Source of the DNA: an uncultured Bacteroidota bacterium
GTDB lineage: Bacteria > Bacteroidota > Bacteroidia > Chitinophagales > Chitinophagaceae
DNA length: 32,382 bases
NCBI GenBank assembly: GCA_903933995.1
Contig: CAIZMD010000693.1
Coordinates: 1 to 32,382 of the forward strand
Reading direction: 5' to 3'
Position 1 is the first letter of the stretch. Each line of letters opens with the position of its first letter. Below are positions 16,294 through 24,730 of this stretch, piece after piece. The notes below the pieces were generated by a model. It did no database searches, had not been told where the DNA came from, and was given only the letters and a program-made list of their open reading frames with translations. Both the position numbers and the translations under genes were made by a program.

Positions 16294-17820
16294 TTAATTA
16301 TTAAATAAATAATCAGGGAATTTTGATTCTTTAGAGCCAAAAGGATTTCGTTTATTAGATTGCTTACCTTCATCTTTGTTCAAAGGCAAATACATACCTT
16401 TTGTTTGTTTTAGCAATTCAAATAAATTATTATTCATTTTTTTCACTATAGGTGAAAAGCTCAATTCATTAATAAGGTTTTTTGATTCAAATGGATCAGA
16501 AAGAATATCGTATAGCTCATCGGTATCCCAAATTCCCTGATAATGAATATACTTATATTGATTAGTCCGTAATGCATGCATGGTAGGTGTTTGAGGATAA
16601 TTCCTTTCCCAATAATATTCATATAATAATTCATTCCGCCAAGGGATAGAGATTCCACTGAGTTGCGGAAGGAAACTTTTTCCATCCATATGTGAAGGCG
16701 CTTTTAAGCCTGCAGCATTTAATAGCGTTGGTGCAATATCAATATTTGCTACAATATCCTTAATTAATGTACCTGGTTTGATAATATCTGGGCAATAAGC
16801 AAGCATTGGAACACGCATTGACTCTTCATAGGCGTTACGTTTATCAATTAATCCATGTTCTCCAAATAAGAATCCATTATCGCCCATATAAATAATTAAT
16901 GTAGACTCAAGTAAACCATTTTCTTTTAAATATTTCATAATACTGCCTACAGATTCATCTACCCCTTTTAACGTTCTTGCGTAGCGTTTATAGTATTCTT
17001 CAATATCTAAAGTAGTATGGTATGGAAAATCTATCCCATGCCATGAATTACGTTGATTTTGAACCCACATAGGTTGATTAGAGTGAGCGTCCGGTTCCAT
17101 AGTAATTGGCTTTTTAAAACTATCATTAGGATGATCATTTTTAAATCGGTCCGGTGGAATGAAATCGGCATGAACCCCTTTATGTGAGAGATATAACATA
17201 AAGGGCATTTTCTTATCAACTGATTTTAACCAATCAATTGCATAGTCAGTTAGTTCATCAGTTATATACCCTTTTTGTTTTGTTTTTACTCCATTAACGT
17301 TCAATCCATTTTCATCAGGCAAATAACTACCCTGACCAGGAAATGAAATCCATTGATTAAATCCACGTTGAGGATTTGCACTTTCTCCACCCATATGCCA
17401 CTTTCCTACAAATCCAGTTTTATAACCAACTTTCTGAAGATATTGAGCAAAAAACACTAATTGTTGGGAAACTGGTTTATTATTATCTATTACTTGATGT
17501 TTATGTGCATATAATCCAGTTAAAATAGAGGCTCTAGAGGGAGAACACAATGAAGTAGTAACAAATGCATTGGGTAAATAGGCTCCCTCTTTTGCTATTT
17601 TATCTAGATTTGGCGTTTCTATAAACGTTTGAGTATGTAAAAAACCAATTGCATCGTATCTATGATCATCAGTTAAAATAAAAATGATGTTTCTTTGTTT
17701 ACTATTTGTAATTCTTTCTACTACAATGGAAGCATTTTTTTGTTGAACAACTGCATTTTGGGATAATCCTATTACACTCTTAATTATAAGTAAAATAAAG
17801 TAAGCAGTTTGCTTTTTCAT
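16294..17820 (-). CDS. Secreted Cys-type sulfatase (S1 / arylsulfatase family)
   Basis: This sulfatase has 508 residues and a signal peptide (MKKQTAYFILLIIKSVIGLS). It hydrolyses sulfate esters on a glycan in the periplasm. The maturation motif SLCSPSRASILTG carries C92, which must be converted to formylglycine. Calcium and active-site ligands appear as LTDDH (D51, D52), GKWHMGG (K140, H142), SHKGVH (H213) and MGDNGF (D314, N315). The general fold resembles choline-sulfatase and N-acetylglucosamine-6-sulfatase-type members, but the subfamily cannot be fixed by eye. No maturase (anSME or FGE) is in the window, so one must act in trans. The gene lies between the lipoprotein lyase and the Asp-rich protein, which implies that the substrate is sulfated. 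Confidence 0.94.
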   Translation of the reverse strand: MKKQTAYFILLIIKSVIGLSQNAVVQQKNASIVVERITNSKQRNIIFILTDDHRYDAIGFLHTQTFIETPNLDKIAKEGAYLPNAFVTTSLCSPSRASILTGLYAHKHQVIDNNKPVSQQLVFFAQYLQKVGYKTGFVGKWHMGGESANPQRGFNQWISFPGQGSYLPDENGLNVNGVKTKQKGYITDELTDYAIDWLKSVDKKMPFMLYLSHKGVHADFIPPDRFKNDHPNDSFKKPITMEPDAHSNQPMWVQNQRNSWHGIDFPYHTTLDIEEYYKRYARTLKGVDESVGSIMKYLKENGLLESTLIIYMGDNGFLFGEHGLIDKRNAYEESMRVPMLAYCPDIIKPGTLIKDIVANIDIAPTLLNAAGLKAPSHMDGKSFLPQLSGISIPWRNELLYEYYWERNYPQTPTMHALRTNQYKYIHYQGIWDTDELYDILSDPFESKNLINELSFSPIVKKMNNNLFELLKQTKGMYLPLNKDEGKQSNKRNPFGSKESKFPDYLFNN

Positions 17821-17868
17821 AATGCTTTATATATTCAATAGTGTAAAAAAATATCCAATAATATATAC

Positions 17869-19971
17869 CTAATTACTTGTTGTCCAAGACTGCAATCCAA
17901 TTAATGGTTGAACTACTGTTGAAGTTGATTTAACAAAATCTACTCTCACTGTTACTGGGGTTGAAGCAGCCAAGCCTGTTAGTTTTATTTGCAACTTTCC
18001 ATACCATTGATTAATAGAGTTCTTTCCTGCCATTATACCTGAAAATATTCCAGCCGTTTCTGTTAAATAATTAATTTGAGAAGTAGACCGATCTATTTTT
18101 TGAAAAACTGCAGTAGAGGGGGATTGAATAATGGCAAAAAATGTTTTTCCATTTTTTGACATAGTTGCGGTTTTCCCATTGGCACTAATGATAAGACCGT
18201 CAGTTGCTGGGCTATGCATTAACCAATAAACTGTTGAATTATTAATAGAAGGATTGAATTCATCCTGCACTGTAATTACGCCAGTAGTTCTATTTAACTT
18301 AATACCTCTTTTATATGAAGAAACATCTTTGCTATAGCATGTTTGTAGATCTGCAACATAAAAACCGCCAACGCCATCATTTGCTTTTGACAACATTGTT
18401 GCATTACCCAGAGGATTTTGTTCTGGTCTAGCATCGGGGTTAAATACAAGACAATTCTTCCCTTCTGTTCTAACTCGATAATAATAATATCTTCCACTAC
18501 TAGTAGCTAAATTGGTTGGCGAAGCAGTATATAAAGGTGCTGTAGTGTTAAAATAATCCGAAGGATATGGTGACTCTAAACCTAAATTTCCTTGTGCCCA
18601 GGTTTCTCCGATACCTTGAACAAAAAAACTACCAGCGTCTAAATGACCATGACTGGCATTATTATCGCCACCATGCATACCAACATACAAGGCATTATCA
18701 TTATTTGTATTTTCCTGTAAATACATATATTCAATCCCTTTCAAATATCCTTCTAATGGAAGATTAGTTGTACTTCCTTGTGAAACCAGTGATTTATCAT
18801 AGAATAGCAAGTCAGTCCAACCATTCATCTTTTCTGCATCTAGCGCATTTACAGATAAACAAGCATCGTAATGAGCTTTTGCCAAAGCGGCATTTTTGAA
18901 GTATTTAGAAAACCAGAAATAGGATAAAAATTTATTGGTTTTTCCAACATATAAATAATCATCTCCTATTGTGGCTGTTCCAACTGGTCCAGACATATAA
19001 TAAGGAAACCATCCAGTTTTTGCAAACCCCGCAATTTCGGCTAACCCGTAAGTTGTACTTAAACATCTTTTTAAACTTTCAAAAGCTAAAAAGGTGTTCG
19101 TCAAACCGTAACTCCAATAAGACATTCCTTCCTCACTTGCGCCATCAGGTTCTAAAGACTGCATGTATTTATTGATTCCATTGGCAGATTGAGCAATAAT
19201 GTTTGCATTAAATGTTGAATCAAATTCATATCCGGCAAGTGCTCCTATAATCATACCACCATGGCAGATTCCGTTCCAATTATCATTGGATAAATACCAT
19301 TTCCAAACTCCGGTATTGGTTTCAATTTGTGTTTTGCCGGGTTGCAAAACAAAATTTTTAATGCCAGTATACAACCTAAGCCTTTGAGTTGCAGTTAGGT
19401 AGTCGTATAACCCATCCAAAGCTATACCAGCTCCTTTTGCAGCAATTCCTGCATCCAAAAAATGTCTATTTGCTCCCCAATCAGGCCAAGAACACATAGC
19501 ATCTAATTGCTGCCAACAGCGTGCTGCATATCTACTATCCTTTGTAAACTGATAGGCAAGTACCAAGTATGGAAGTTGATCATTAGAAAAAGTATGAATA
19601 TTGCTGATTCTTAATCCTGCTGCGTCTAATCCATAAGTTAAAATGGGAGATGACAATAATGCATTGGCTTTAGCAATAATATTGTCATAAGTAGCTTTAG
19701 CAAAAGGATCAGACTGAACCAATATTTTAATTTGATCAATGTCTGCAGTAGAAAACAGTAGTCTGGGGTGAATGTCTTTCATCTTCATTCCAGTAAAGCA
19801 TTCAGAAATTGTAGCTGGGCTTACAGGAATTTTTGCAGAACTACTAAAAACCCCTCCTCCATTTGAAGGTGGGGGTGTGATAGTTGAATTAGTTGCAGGT
19901 GAAGAGTCCTTCTTATTACATGCTATTATAACTAAAGAGGATACTATAAAAACATATAAAATATTTTTCAT
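17869..19971 (-). CDS. Heparinase II/III-type polysaccharide lyase, lipoprotein paralogue
   Basis: This is a 700-residue lipoprotein. The lipobox VIIAC gives C18 as the modified residue, followed by NKKDSSPA and a Pro/Gly-rich linker to about residue 45. The catalytic part mirrors its paralogue at 12551-14476: IHPRLLFS (68-75), WPDWGANRHFLDAG (162-175), NDNWNGICHGG (229-239), EPDGASEEGMSYWSYG (274-289) and HGGDNNASHGHLDAGSF (433-449), then a beta-sandwich C-terminus. Conserved Asn, Tyr and His in these motifs support an elimination mechanism on uronic-acid glycans. Outer-membrane anchoring suggests it acts first, possibly at the cell surface, while the unlipidated paralogue works in the periplasm. 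It starts ten bases after the susD2 stop codon, so it is in the same transcript. Confidence 0.86.
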   Translation of the reverse strand: MKNILYVFIVSSLVIIACNKKDSSPATNSTITPPPSNGGGVFSSSAKIPVSPATISECFTGMKMKDIHPRLLFSTADIDQIKILVQSDPFAKATYDNIIAKANALLSSPILTYGLDAAGLRISNIHTFSNDQLPYLVLAYQFTKDSRYAARCWQQLDAMCSWPDWGANRHFLDAGIAAKGAGIALDGLYDYLTATQRLRLYTGIKNFVLQPGKTQIETNTGVWKWYLSNDNWNGICHGGMIIGALAGYEFDSTFNANIIAQSANGINKYMQSLEPDGASEEGMSYWSYGLTNTFLAFESLKRCLSTTYGLAEIAGFAKTGWFPYYMSGPVGTATIGDDYLYVGKTNKFLSYFWFSKYFKNAALAKAHYDACLSVNALDAEKMNGWTDLLFYDKSLVSQGSTTNLPLEGYLKGIEYMYLQENTNNDNALYVGMHGGDNNASHGHLDAGSFFVQGIGETWAQGNLGLESPYPSDYFNTTAPLYTASPTNLATSSGRYYYYRVRTEGKNCLVFNPDARPEQNPLGNATMLSKANDGVGGFYVADLQTCYSKDVSSYKRGIKLNRTTGVITVQDEFNPSINNSTVYWLMHSPATDGLIISANGKTATMSKNGKTFFAIIQSPSTAVFQKIDRSTSQINYLTETAGIFSGIMAGKNSINQWYGKLQIKLTGLAASTPVTVRVDFVKSTSTVVQPLIGLQSWTTSN

Positions 19972-19981
19972 GTTAGAAATT

Positions 19982-21781
19982 TTACCAACCAGGATTTTGA
20001 GTAATCAATCCATTACTTTTAGAAATCTCTGTAAAAGGGATAGGATACAAATACATTTTAGTAGTAAATACCCTTGGTTCCACTGTAAATCTTTGATAAG
20101 AAAAAGTTGATACTCCTGTTGATGTAACTCTCATGCCAGCGAGCGGAATTGATTCAGTCTGTTCTGCAATTTTCCATCTGCGAACATCAAAAAAACGATG
20201 CTCTTCAAATGCAAGTTCTACCCTTCTTTCATTTCTTATTCTATCTCTTAACTGAGCTTGAGATATTCCAGCAACAATAGCTGGCAAACCTGCTCTAGCC
20301 CTCACTAAATTAATAGCCTCTCGAGCAGATCTAACTGCAACTGAAGTACCTAAAACAGGTTTTGTTTCAGGTCCGAATGCTTCATTTGCCGCCTCAGCGT
20401 AATTTAAAAGTACTTCTGCAAAACGCATTAAAATCCATGCTTTTGCTCTTGTACCTCCCAAAGAAAGATTATAATTTTCAACACAAAACTTTCTTAAATA
20501 GTATCCTGTTGTAGTAGCTCCGTCTTTTGCACCAATTGCATCCGCCCCACCAGTAAAAGATTGAACAGTTCTAACTGTATTATCGGTATTTAATCCCATA
20601 GTCGACCCATTCAACACTACAATCCAACCTAAGCGTTGATCTCTGTATGCATATGGATTATTAGGATCATAACCTGACGCTGGATCGGAAATGGGCAATC
20701 CATTGGTACGCATTTCAAAAGCATCTAATAAATTTTGTGAAGGACAAGTAGCCCCTTCGCCACCATTTACCATTCCAACTGGATAATTAGCTCTTTCGAA
20801 TGTATTTGAATTAAGTTGAAATGGTCTTGTAAGAATGATACCTGAATTTATCCCTTTTCTTGGAGTCAAATTATTGGTGGTATTCTGTGCCATGAAAAGA
20901 TCTTTATATGCTGCATTCAAAAAGTTTACATGGGCACAATTGGGATCTGTAAAAATTTGCTGTGCTGCTTCAGCTGCTTTTTGCCAAAGTGCTATGTTAC
21001 CACTGGCATTATTTAAAGGACTCGCAGCATACAATAATGCTCGTAATTTTAAAGCAACTGCTGCTGGCTTTTCTATTCTTCCCAATCTATTATTATCTGA
21101 TCCAGCATCTCCTCTTCCAATAGTTTGACCTGCAGGGATTCCGTAATTGATATAATGATTGGTCAAGTCTAAATAAGAAGAATCACATTGTTCAACAATA
21201 TAATCAACGCACTGCTGGAATGAAGATCTTGAAACTCCAAACGCTTCATTTTCGTTAATGACATTTTTTATAATAGGTACACCCCCATATCGCTTTATCA
21301 ACTCCATATAGTAATACGCGCGTAAAAATCTAACTTCTGCTCTTAGTTTTATAAAATCGTCTACATCTAACACATAATTAGCCTTATTATTGATGGTGTC
21401 AACAACTAACAATTTTCTAAAATCTACTGTTTTTTCTAAAAACAAATTAGCGTGGCGTATGCCTCTATAATAAGTTGCCCATACATCATCCGGATTAGTA
21501 AATGGGTCCCAGGCTCCGGCATTAAAACGTTGTAAATTATTAAAGCGAGCATAATCTGCTTCATCTGATCCAGCAGCCAACAAGGCGTTTCCACCAAATC
21601 TATTCATTTGAGGTAGATAATCATATACACCCATTCCTAATGCTTTCAGGTTAGTAGGGCCAGAATTCAGGAATAGATCCTCACTAAAATTTTGTTGTAT
21701 TTGTGTATCTAAAAGATTCTTCTTACAAGCTGTAGAAAGCAAACTTGTAATTGCAATAATCAGGAGAATATTTTTTCTCAT
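19982..21781 (-). CDS. SusD/RagB-family glycan-binding lipoprotein (second pair)
   Basis: This 599-residue lipoprotein is the surface lid of the second SusCD importer. The signal peptide MRKNILLIIAITSLLSTAC puts the lipidated Cys at residue 19. The N-terminal part has the SusD TPR-like helices (LRAEVRFLRAYYYMELIKRYGGVPII is spread over about 145-172). The C-terminal RagB part has NERRVELAFEEHRFFDVRRW and ends in LITQNPGW, both hallmarks of the family. It is preceded by its SusC partner at 21820, with a 38-base gap, and is followed closely by the lipoprotein lyase. Ligand residues cannot be assigned by eye. Confidence 0.95.
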   Translation of the reverse strand: MRKNILLIIAITSLLSTACKKNLLDTQIQQNFSEDLFLNSGPTNLKALGMGVYDYLPQMNRFGGNALLAAGSDEADYARFNNLQRFNAGAWDPFTNPDDVWATYYRGIRHANLFLEKTVDFRKLLVVDTINNKANYVLDVDDFIKLRAEVRFLRAYYYMELIKRYGGVPIIKNVINENEAFGVSRSSFQQCVDYIVEQCDSSYLDLTNHYINYGIPAGQTIGRGDAGSDNNRLGRIEKPAAVALKLRALLYAASPLNNASGNIALWQKAAEAAQQIFTDPNCAHVNFLNAAYKDLFMAQNTTNNLTPRKGINSGIILTRPFQLNSNTFERANYPVGMVNGGEGATCPSQNLLDAFEMRTNGLPISDPASGYDPNNPYAYRDQRLGWIVVLNGSTMGLNTDNTVRTVQSFTGGADAIGAKDGATTTGYYLRKFCVENYNLSLGGTRAKAWILMRFAEVLLNYAEAANEAFGPETKPVLGTSVAVRSAREAINLVRARAGLPAIVAGISQAQLRDRIRNERRVELAFEEHRFFDVRRWKIAEQTESIPLAGMRVTSTGVSTFSYQRFTVEPRVFTTKMYLYPIPFTEISKSNGLITQNPGW

Positions 21782-21799
21782 AACATTAATTGTTATAAT

Positions 21800-21808
21800 A
21801 ATCGTTTA
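21800..21808 (-). repeat. TAAACGATT element upstream of susD2
   Basis: On the minus strand TAAACGATT lies 18 bases before the susD2 ATG. It differs in one base from the AAAACGATT copies that precede susC2 and susD1. Its role is unknown. Confidence 0.4.
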
Positions 21809-21819
21809 ATAAAATATAA

Positions 21820-24705
21820 TTATAATTTAAGTGTGAATCCGAAATTGAAACTTTTCATTGGAGGATGTACAAAAGTGTTCATGATCTCAGGATCTACATT
21901 TATTTCATTAATATCATCTATAGTAAATAAATTATTGCCACTAAAGAAGAGTCGAACTGCATTCATTCCAGCTTTACTAGTAATCTTTTCCGGAATAGTA
22001 TAACCGATTTCTAAATTTTGAATTCGAACAAAGGAACCATTCCTTTGCCATAAAGTAGAAGCGCGATAATTATTATCATTTTGTATAGTAGTTAAGCGAG
22101 GGAATTTAGCATTATCACCCCTTGCAGGCGTCCAATAATTGTCTCTTACCCAAGGAGTAGGTTTTACACCTCCATTCAAAAATGGAATGATCATATTATT
22201 ATCCAATAAAGAAACAGTTCGCTTAGCTGCACCTTGAACAGTTACATTGAAATCAAACCCTTTATAATCTCCTCCCATATTAAAACCATAAAATATTTGG
22301 GGGAGAGCAGTATATCCAAAAGCTTTTCTATCACGATTATCAATCACACCATCACCATTCTGGTCTTTGTATTTAATGTCACCAGGTACAACAGTTCCAA
22401 ATAGTTGGGTAGGGCTTGCACTGATATCTGCTTTGTCTTTAAAAAATCCAAGAAATTCCAATACGAAGGGTTGATTAATTGGATTTCCTTTTGCAGCTAA
22501 ATATGGATCTGATGGAGTAGGTTCTGCAATATCAACTATTTGATTTTTAGTAAATGAAATATTACCGCCTGCATAAAAATTAAAAGCTCCAAATTTCTCT
22601 TTATACATTACTTCAATCTCAGCTCCAGTAGTTTTTGTTTTTCCTTTGTTTACACTGTTAAATGAAGCTCCCATAAGAGAAGGAGTATAGCTACTTGGGT
22701 TAAGGAAAATATCACTTCTATTTTCTTTAAAATAATCTACTGAAATTGATAAACTCTTGAAAATAACTGCTTCAAAACCAATATTAAATCTGGTAGCTTT
22801 TTCCCAAGTTACATTAGGGTTTGCTAAAGCACTTTGGTTAAACATTGGTGCATTTACACCTAAAGCATTACCAATTAAATAATTGCCAGTACCATTATAA
22901 TATTGATTGTAGATGAATCTTCCAGCATTTCCTGTATTGTCATTACCCAACAAACCAGCAGACGCTCTTAATTTAAGAAAATTAATAACATGCTGATTAG
23001 ACATAAACTTTTCATTACTCATTACCCAACCGGCAGATAATGCAGGGAAAACACCAAAACGATTGCCTTTTGGAAAATTTTCAGATCCACCATATGAAAC
23101 GTTTAAATCGGCAAAATAGCGTTGATTATAATTATAACCTACCCTACCCATAAAACGTTGCTTTGCATAGGGCATATCAGAACCATCACCATTGTATTTT
23201 TCTTGAAAATAAGTTAGTGATGAATAAATGCTATGCTTCCCAATTTTCTTTTCGTATTCTGCTCCACCTAATAAACTTGTTCTATTAAACTGATTACCAT
23301 TGCCCTGAGTTATAGTAAAGTTGTTATCCACCGTTCCTCGTGTAAAAATGTCGTACGGAATTATTCCAGGAGTAGTAACAAGGTCTAAACGCGGCACCAC
23401 TTCATCATAATATAAGGGTCGGGTTTTGTTATAGGTATCAAAGAAAAAATTGCTAAAGTTTAATTGCCAGAAAAATTTGAGGCCTTTTGTAATAAAGTCC
23501 ATATTGCCAATCAACTTAACATTAGCATCAATTGTTCTATCATTAATTGATTGAAATCCACGCTGCAAAATTGAAGCAGTAGGATTATCGGCGTAACCTT
23601 GTGCACCACCCCATTTTCCATTCTCTGTTTTAACGGCATATGGAGTAAATAATGTCATTGATCTCCATAAAGTATTTTCAGGCGTGTTAGGAAAATACTT
23701 ATCCATCATAGTTGCGCGAAGATTTGCCTGAGCGCTTAAAAAAGAGGTGATATTTACATTAAAGTTTGCACGTAAATTATATCTTTTAAGATTGTAATTG
23801 GAATTACTTGTTCTGTCATTATCAGTTCCCGCATATAACCCTTTATAATCGGCATAACCCATTGCCAAAAAATACTTTACATCCTTTTTACCACCGTTAA
23901 ATGATAAGGTATAATCTTGACTTAGTGCATTTGGACGAACTACTTGATCATACCAATTAACATCTGGGTATAAATAAGGAAATTGTTGATTTTTGAAGAA
24001 ATTGACAATTGAATCATTTCTAAAATAACCATCACGAATGGATCTTCCATCATTCACAATGCCAACATTGAATAATTCAGCATAGTCCCCGTTATTTACT
24101 ACTTCAGGAAGATATCTTGCAGAATGAATTCCAAAACGTGAACTAAAATTAATATTTGTTTTTTTTGATTCTGCACCTCTTTTAGTTGTGATTACTACAG
24201 CGCCATTTGCAGCATCCATTCCAAATTGTGCCAAAGCTGCTGCATCTTTTAATACAGTTACACTTTCAATTTCTTCAGGAAGTATTGTGAACCAATTAGA
24301 TTCAAACCCATCTACAAGTACCAATACACTATTATCTTGAAAGGTTTGTCTTCCTCTTACAAACAATGAAGGGTAATCTGTATTACCAGGTGACCCTCCA
24401 GATTGCTGAACATACAGACCACTTAATTGTCCAAATAAAGTATTACTTAAAAATGGTGTATTTATCCGTTTTAATGTTTCTCCGTTTACAGAAGAAACAG
24501 AACTTGTAATATATTTCCTTTGAACACGGTTAGCAAAGGGCACTTGAATAGTTTGATCTATAAAACTATTTTTTGAATTATTCCCATTCACTATTAGGGT
24601 ATCATTCTGTACCTGAGCTATGCTTTGTGCATCAACAGTATTTAATAATAGCGTAGAAAATAAAGGAATAAACAAAAAACGTTGCATATTGTAATAAAAA
24701 GCCAT
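21820..24705 (-). CDS. SusC-type TonB-dependent outer-membrane transporter without N-terminal extension
   Basis: This SusC-family beta-barrel has 961 residues and imports oligosaccharides together with its SusD partner. A signal peptide (MQRFLFIPLFSTLL...VDAQ) is followed by only about 35 residues before the plug. The carboxypeptidase-regulatory-like domain and STN domain common in SusC proteins are both missing. The plug shows LFGQLSGLYVQQSGG, FVRGRQTF, VLVLVDGF and VLKDAAALAQFGMDAANGAV (151-170). The barrel contains the late SusC signature KDQNGDGVIDNRDR, and the chain ends in MKSFNFGFTLKL with an aromatic-rich final strand. The first ATG (24705) has the AAAACGATT element just upstream. An in-frame ATG at 24687 begins the signal peptide proper and is an alternative start. 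Confidence 0.95.
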   Translation of the reverse strand: MAFYYNMQRFLFIPLFSTLLLNTVDAQSIAQVQNDTLIVNGNNSKNSFIDQTIQVPFANRVQRKYITSSVSSVNGETLKRINTPFLSNTLFGQLSGLYVQQSGGSPGNTDYPSLFVRGRQTFQDNSVLVLVDGFESNWFTILPEEIESVTVLKDAAALAQFGMDAANGAVVITTKRGAESKKTNINFSSRFGIHSARYLPEVVNNGDYAELFNVGIVNDGRSIRDGYFRNDSIVNFFKNQQFPYLYPDVNWYDQVVRPNALSQDYTLSFNGGKKDVKYFLAMGYADYKGLYAGTDNDRTSNSNYNLKRYNLRANFNVNITSFLSAQANLRATMMDKYFPNTPENTLWRSMTLFTPYAVKTENGKWGGAQGYADNPTASILQRGFQSINDRTIDANVKLIGNMDFITKGLKFFWQLNFSNFFFDTYNKTRPLYYDEVVPRLDLVTTPGIIPYDIFTRGTVDNNFTITQGNGNQFNRTSLLGGAEYEKKIGKHSIYSSLTYFQEKYNGDGSDMPYAKQRFMGRVGYNYNQRYFADLNVSYGGSENFPKGNRFGVFPALSAGWVMSNEKFMSNQHVINFLKLRASAGLLGNDNTGNAGRFIYNQYYNGTGNYLIGNALGVNAPMFNQSALANPNVTWEKATRFNIGFEAVIFKSLSISVDYFKENRSDIFLNPSSYTPSLMGASFNSVNKGKTKTTGAEIEVMYKEKFGAFNFYAGGNISFTKNQIVDIAEPTPSDPYLAAKGNPINQPFVLEFLGFFKDKADISASPTQLFGTVVPGDIKYKDQNGDGVIDNRDRKAFGYTALPQIFYGFNMGGDYKGFDFNVTVQGAAKRTVSLLDNNMIIPFLNGGVKPTPWVRDNYWTPARGDNAKFPRLTTIQNDNNYRASTLWQRNGSFVRIQNLEIGYTIPEKITSKAGMNAVRLFFSGNNLFTIDDINEINVDPEIMNTFVHPPMKSFNFGFTLKL

Positions 24706-24709
24706 AAAG

Positions 24710-24718
24710 AATCGTTTT
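24710..24718 (-). repeat. AAAACGATT element upstream of susC2
   Basis: On the minus strand AAAACGATT ends four bases before the susC2 ATG at 24705. An identical 9-mer precedes susD1 and a one-mismatch copy precedes susD2. It could be a ribosome-binding or RNA-level control site, but this is not shown. Confidence 0.45.
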
Positions 24719-24730
24719 ATTAATTAATTT

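Noticed and set aside
16293..16373. N-terminal extension of the Asp-rich protein by 27 residues
   Set aside because: It would overlap the 3' end of the sulfatase gene. The internal ATG at 16292 directly begins a proper signal peptide.
19772..20110. 112-codon plus-strand frame spanning the lyase/susD2 junction
   Set aside because: It is antisense to the lipoprotein signal region of the lyase and to the conserved end of susD2, with no recognisable motif or start signal.
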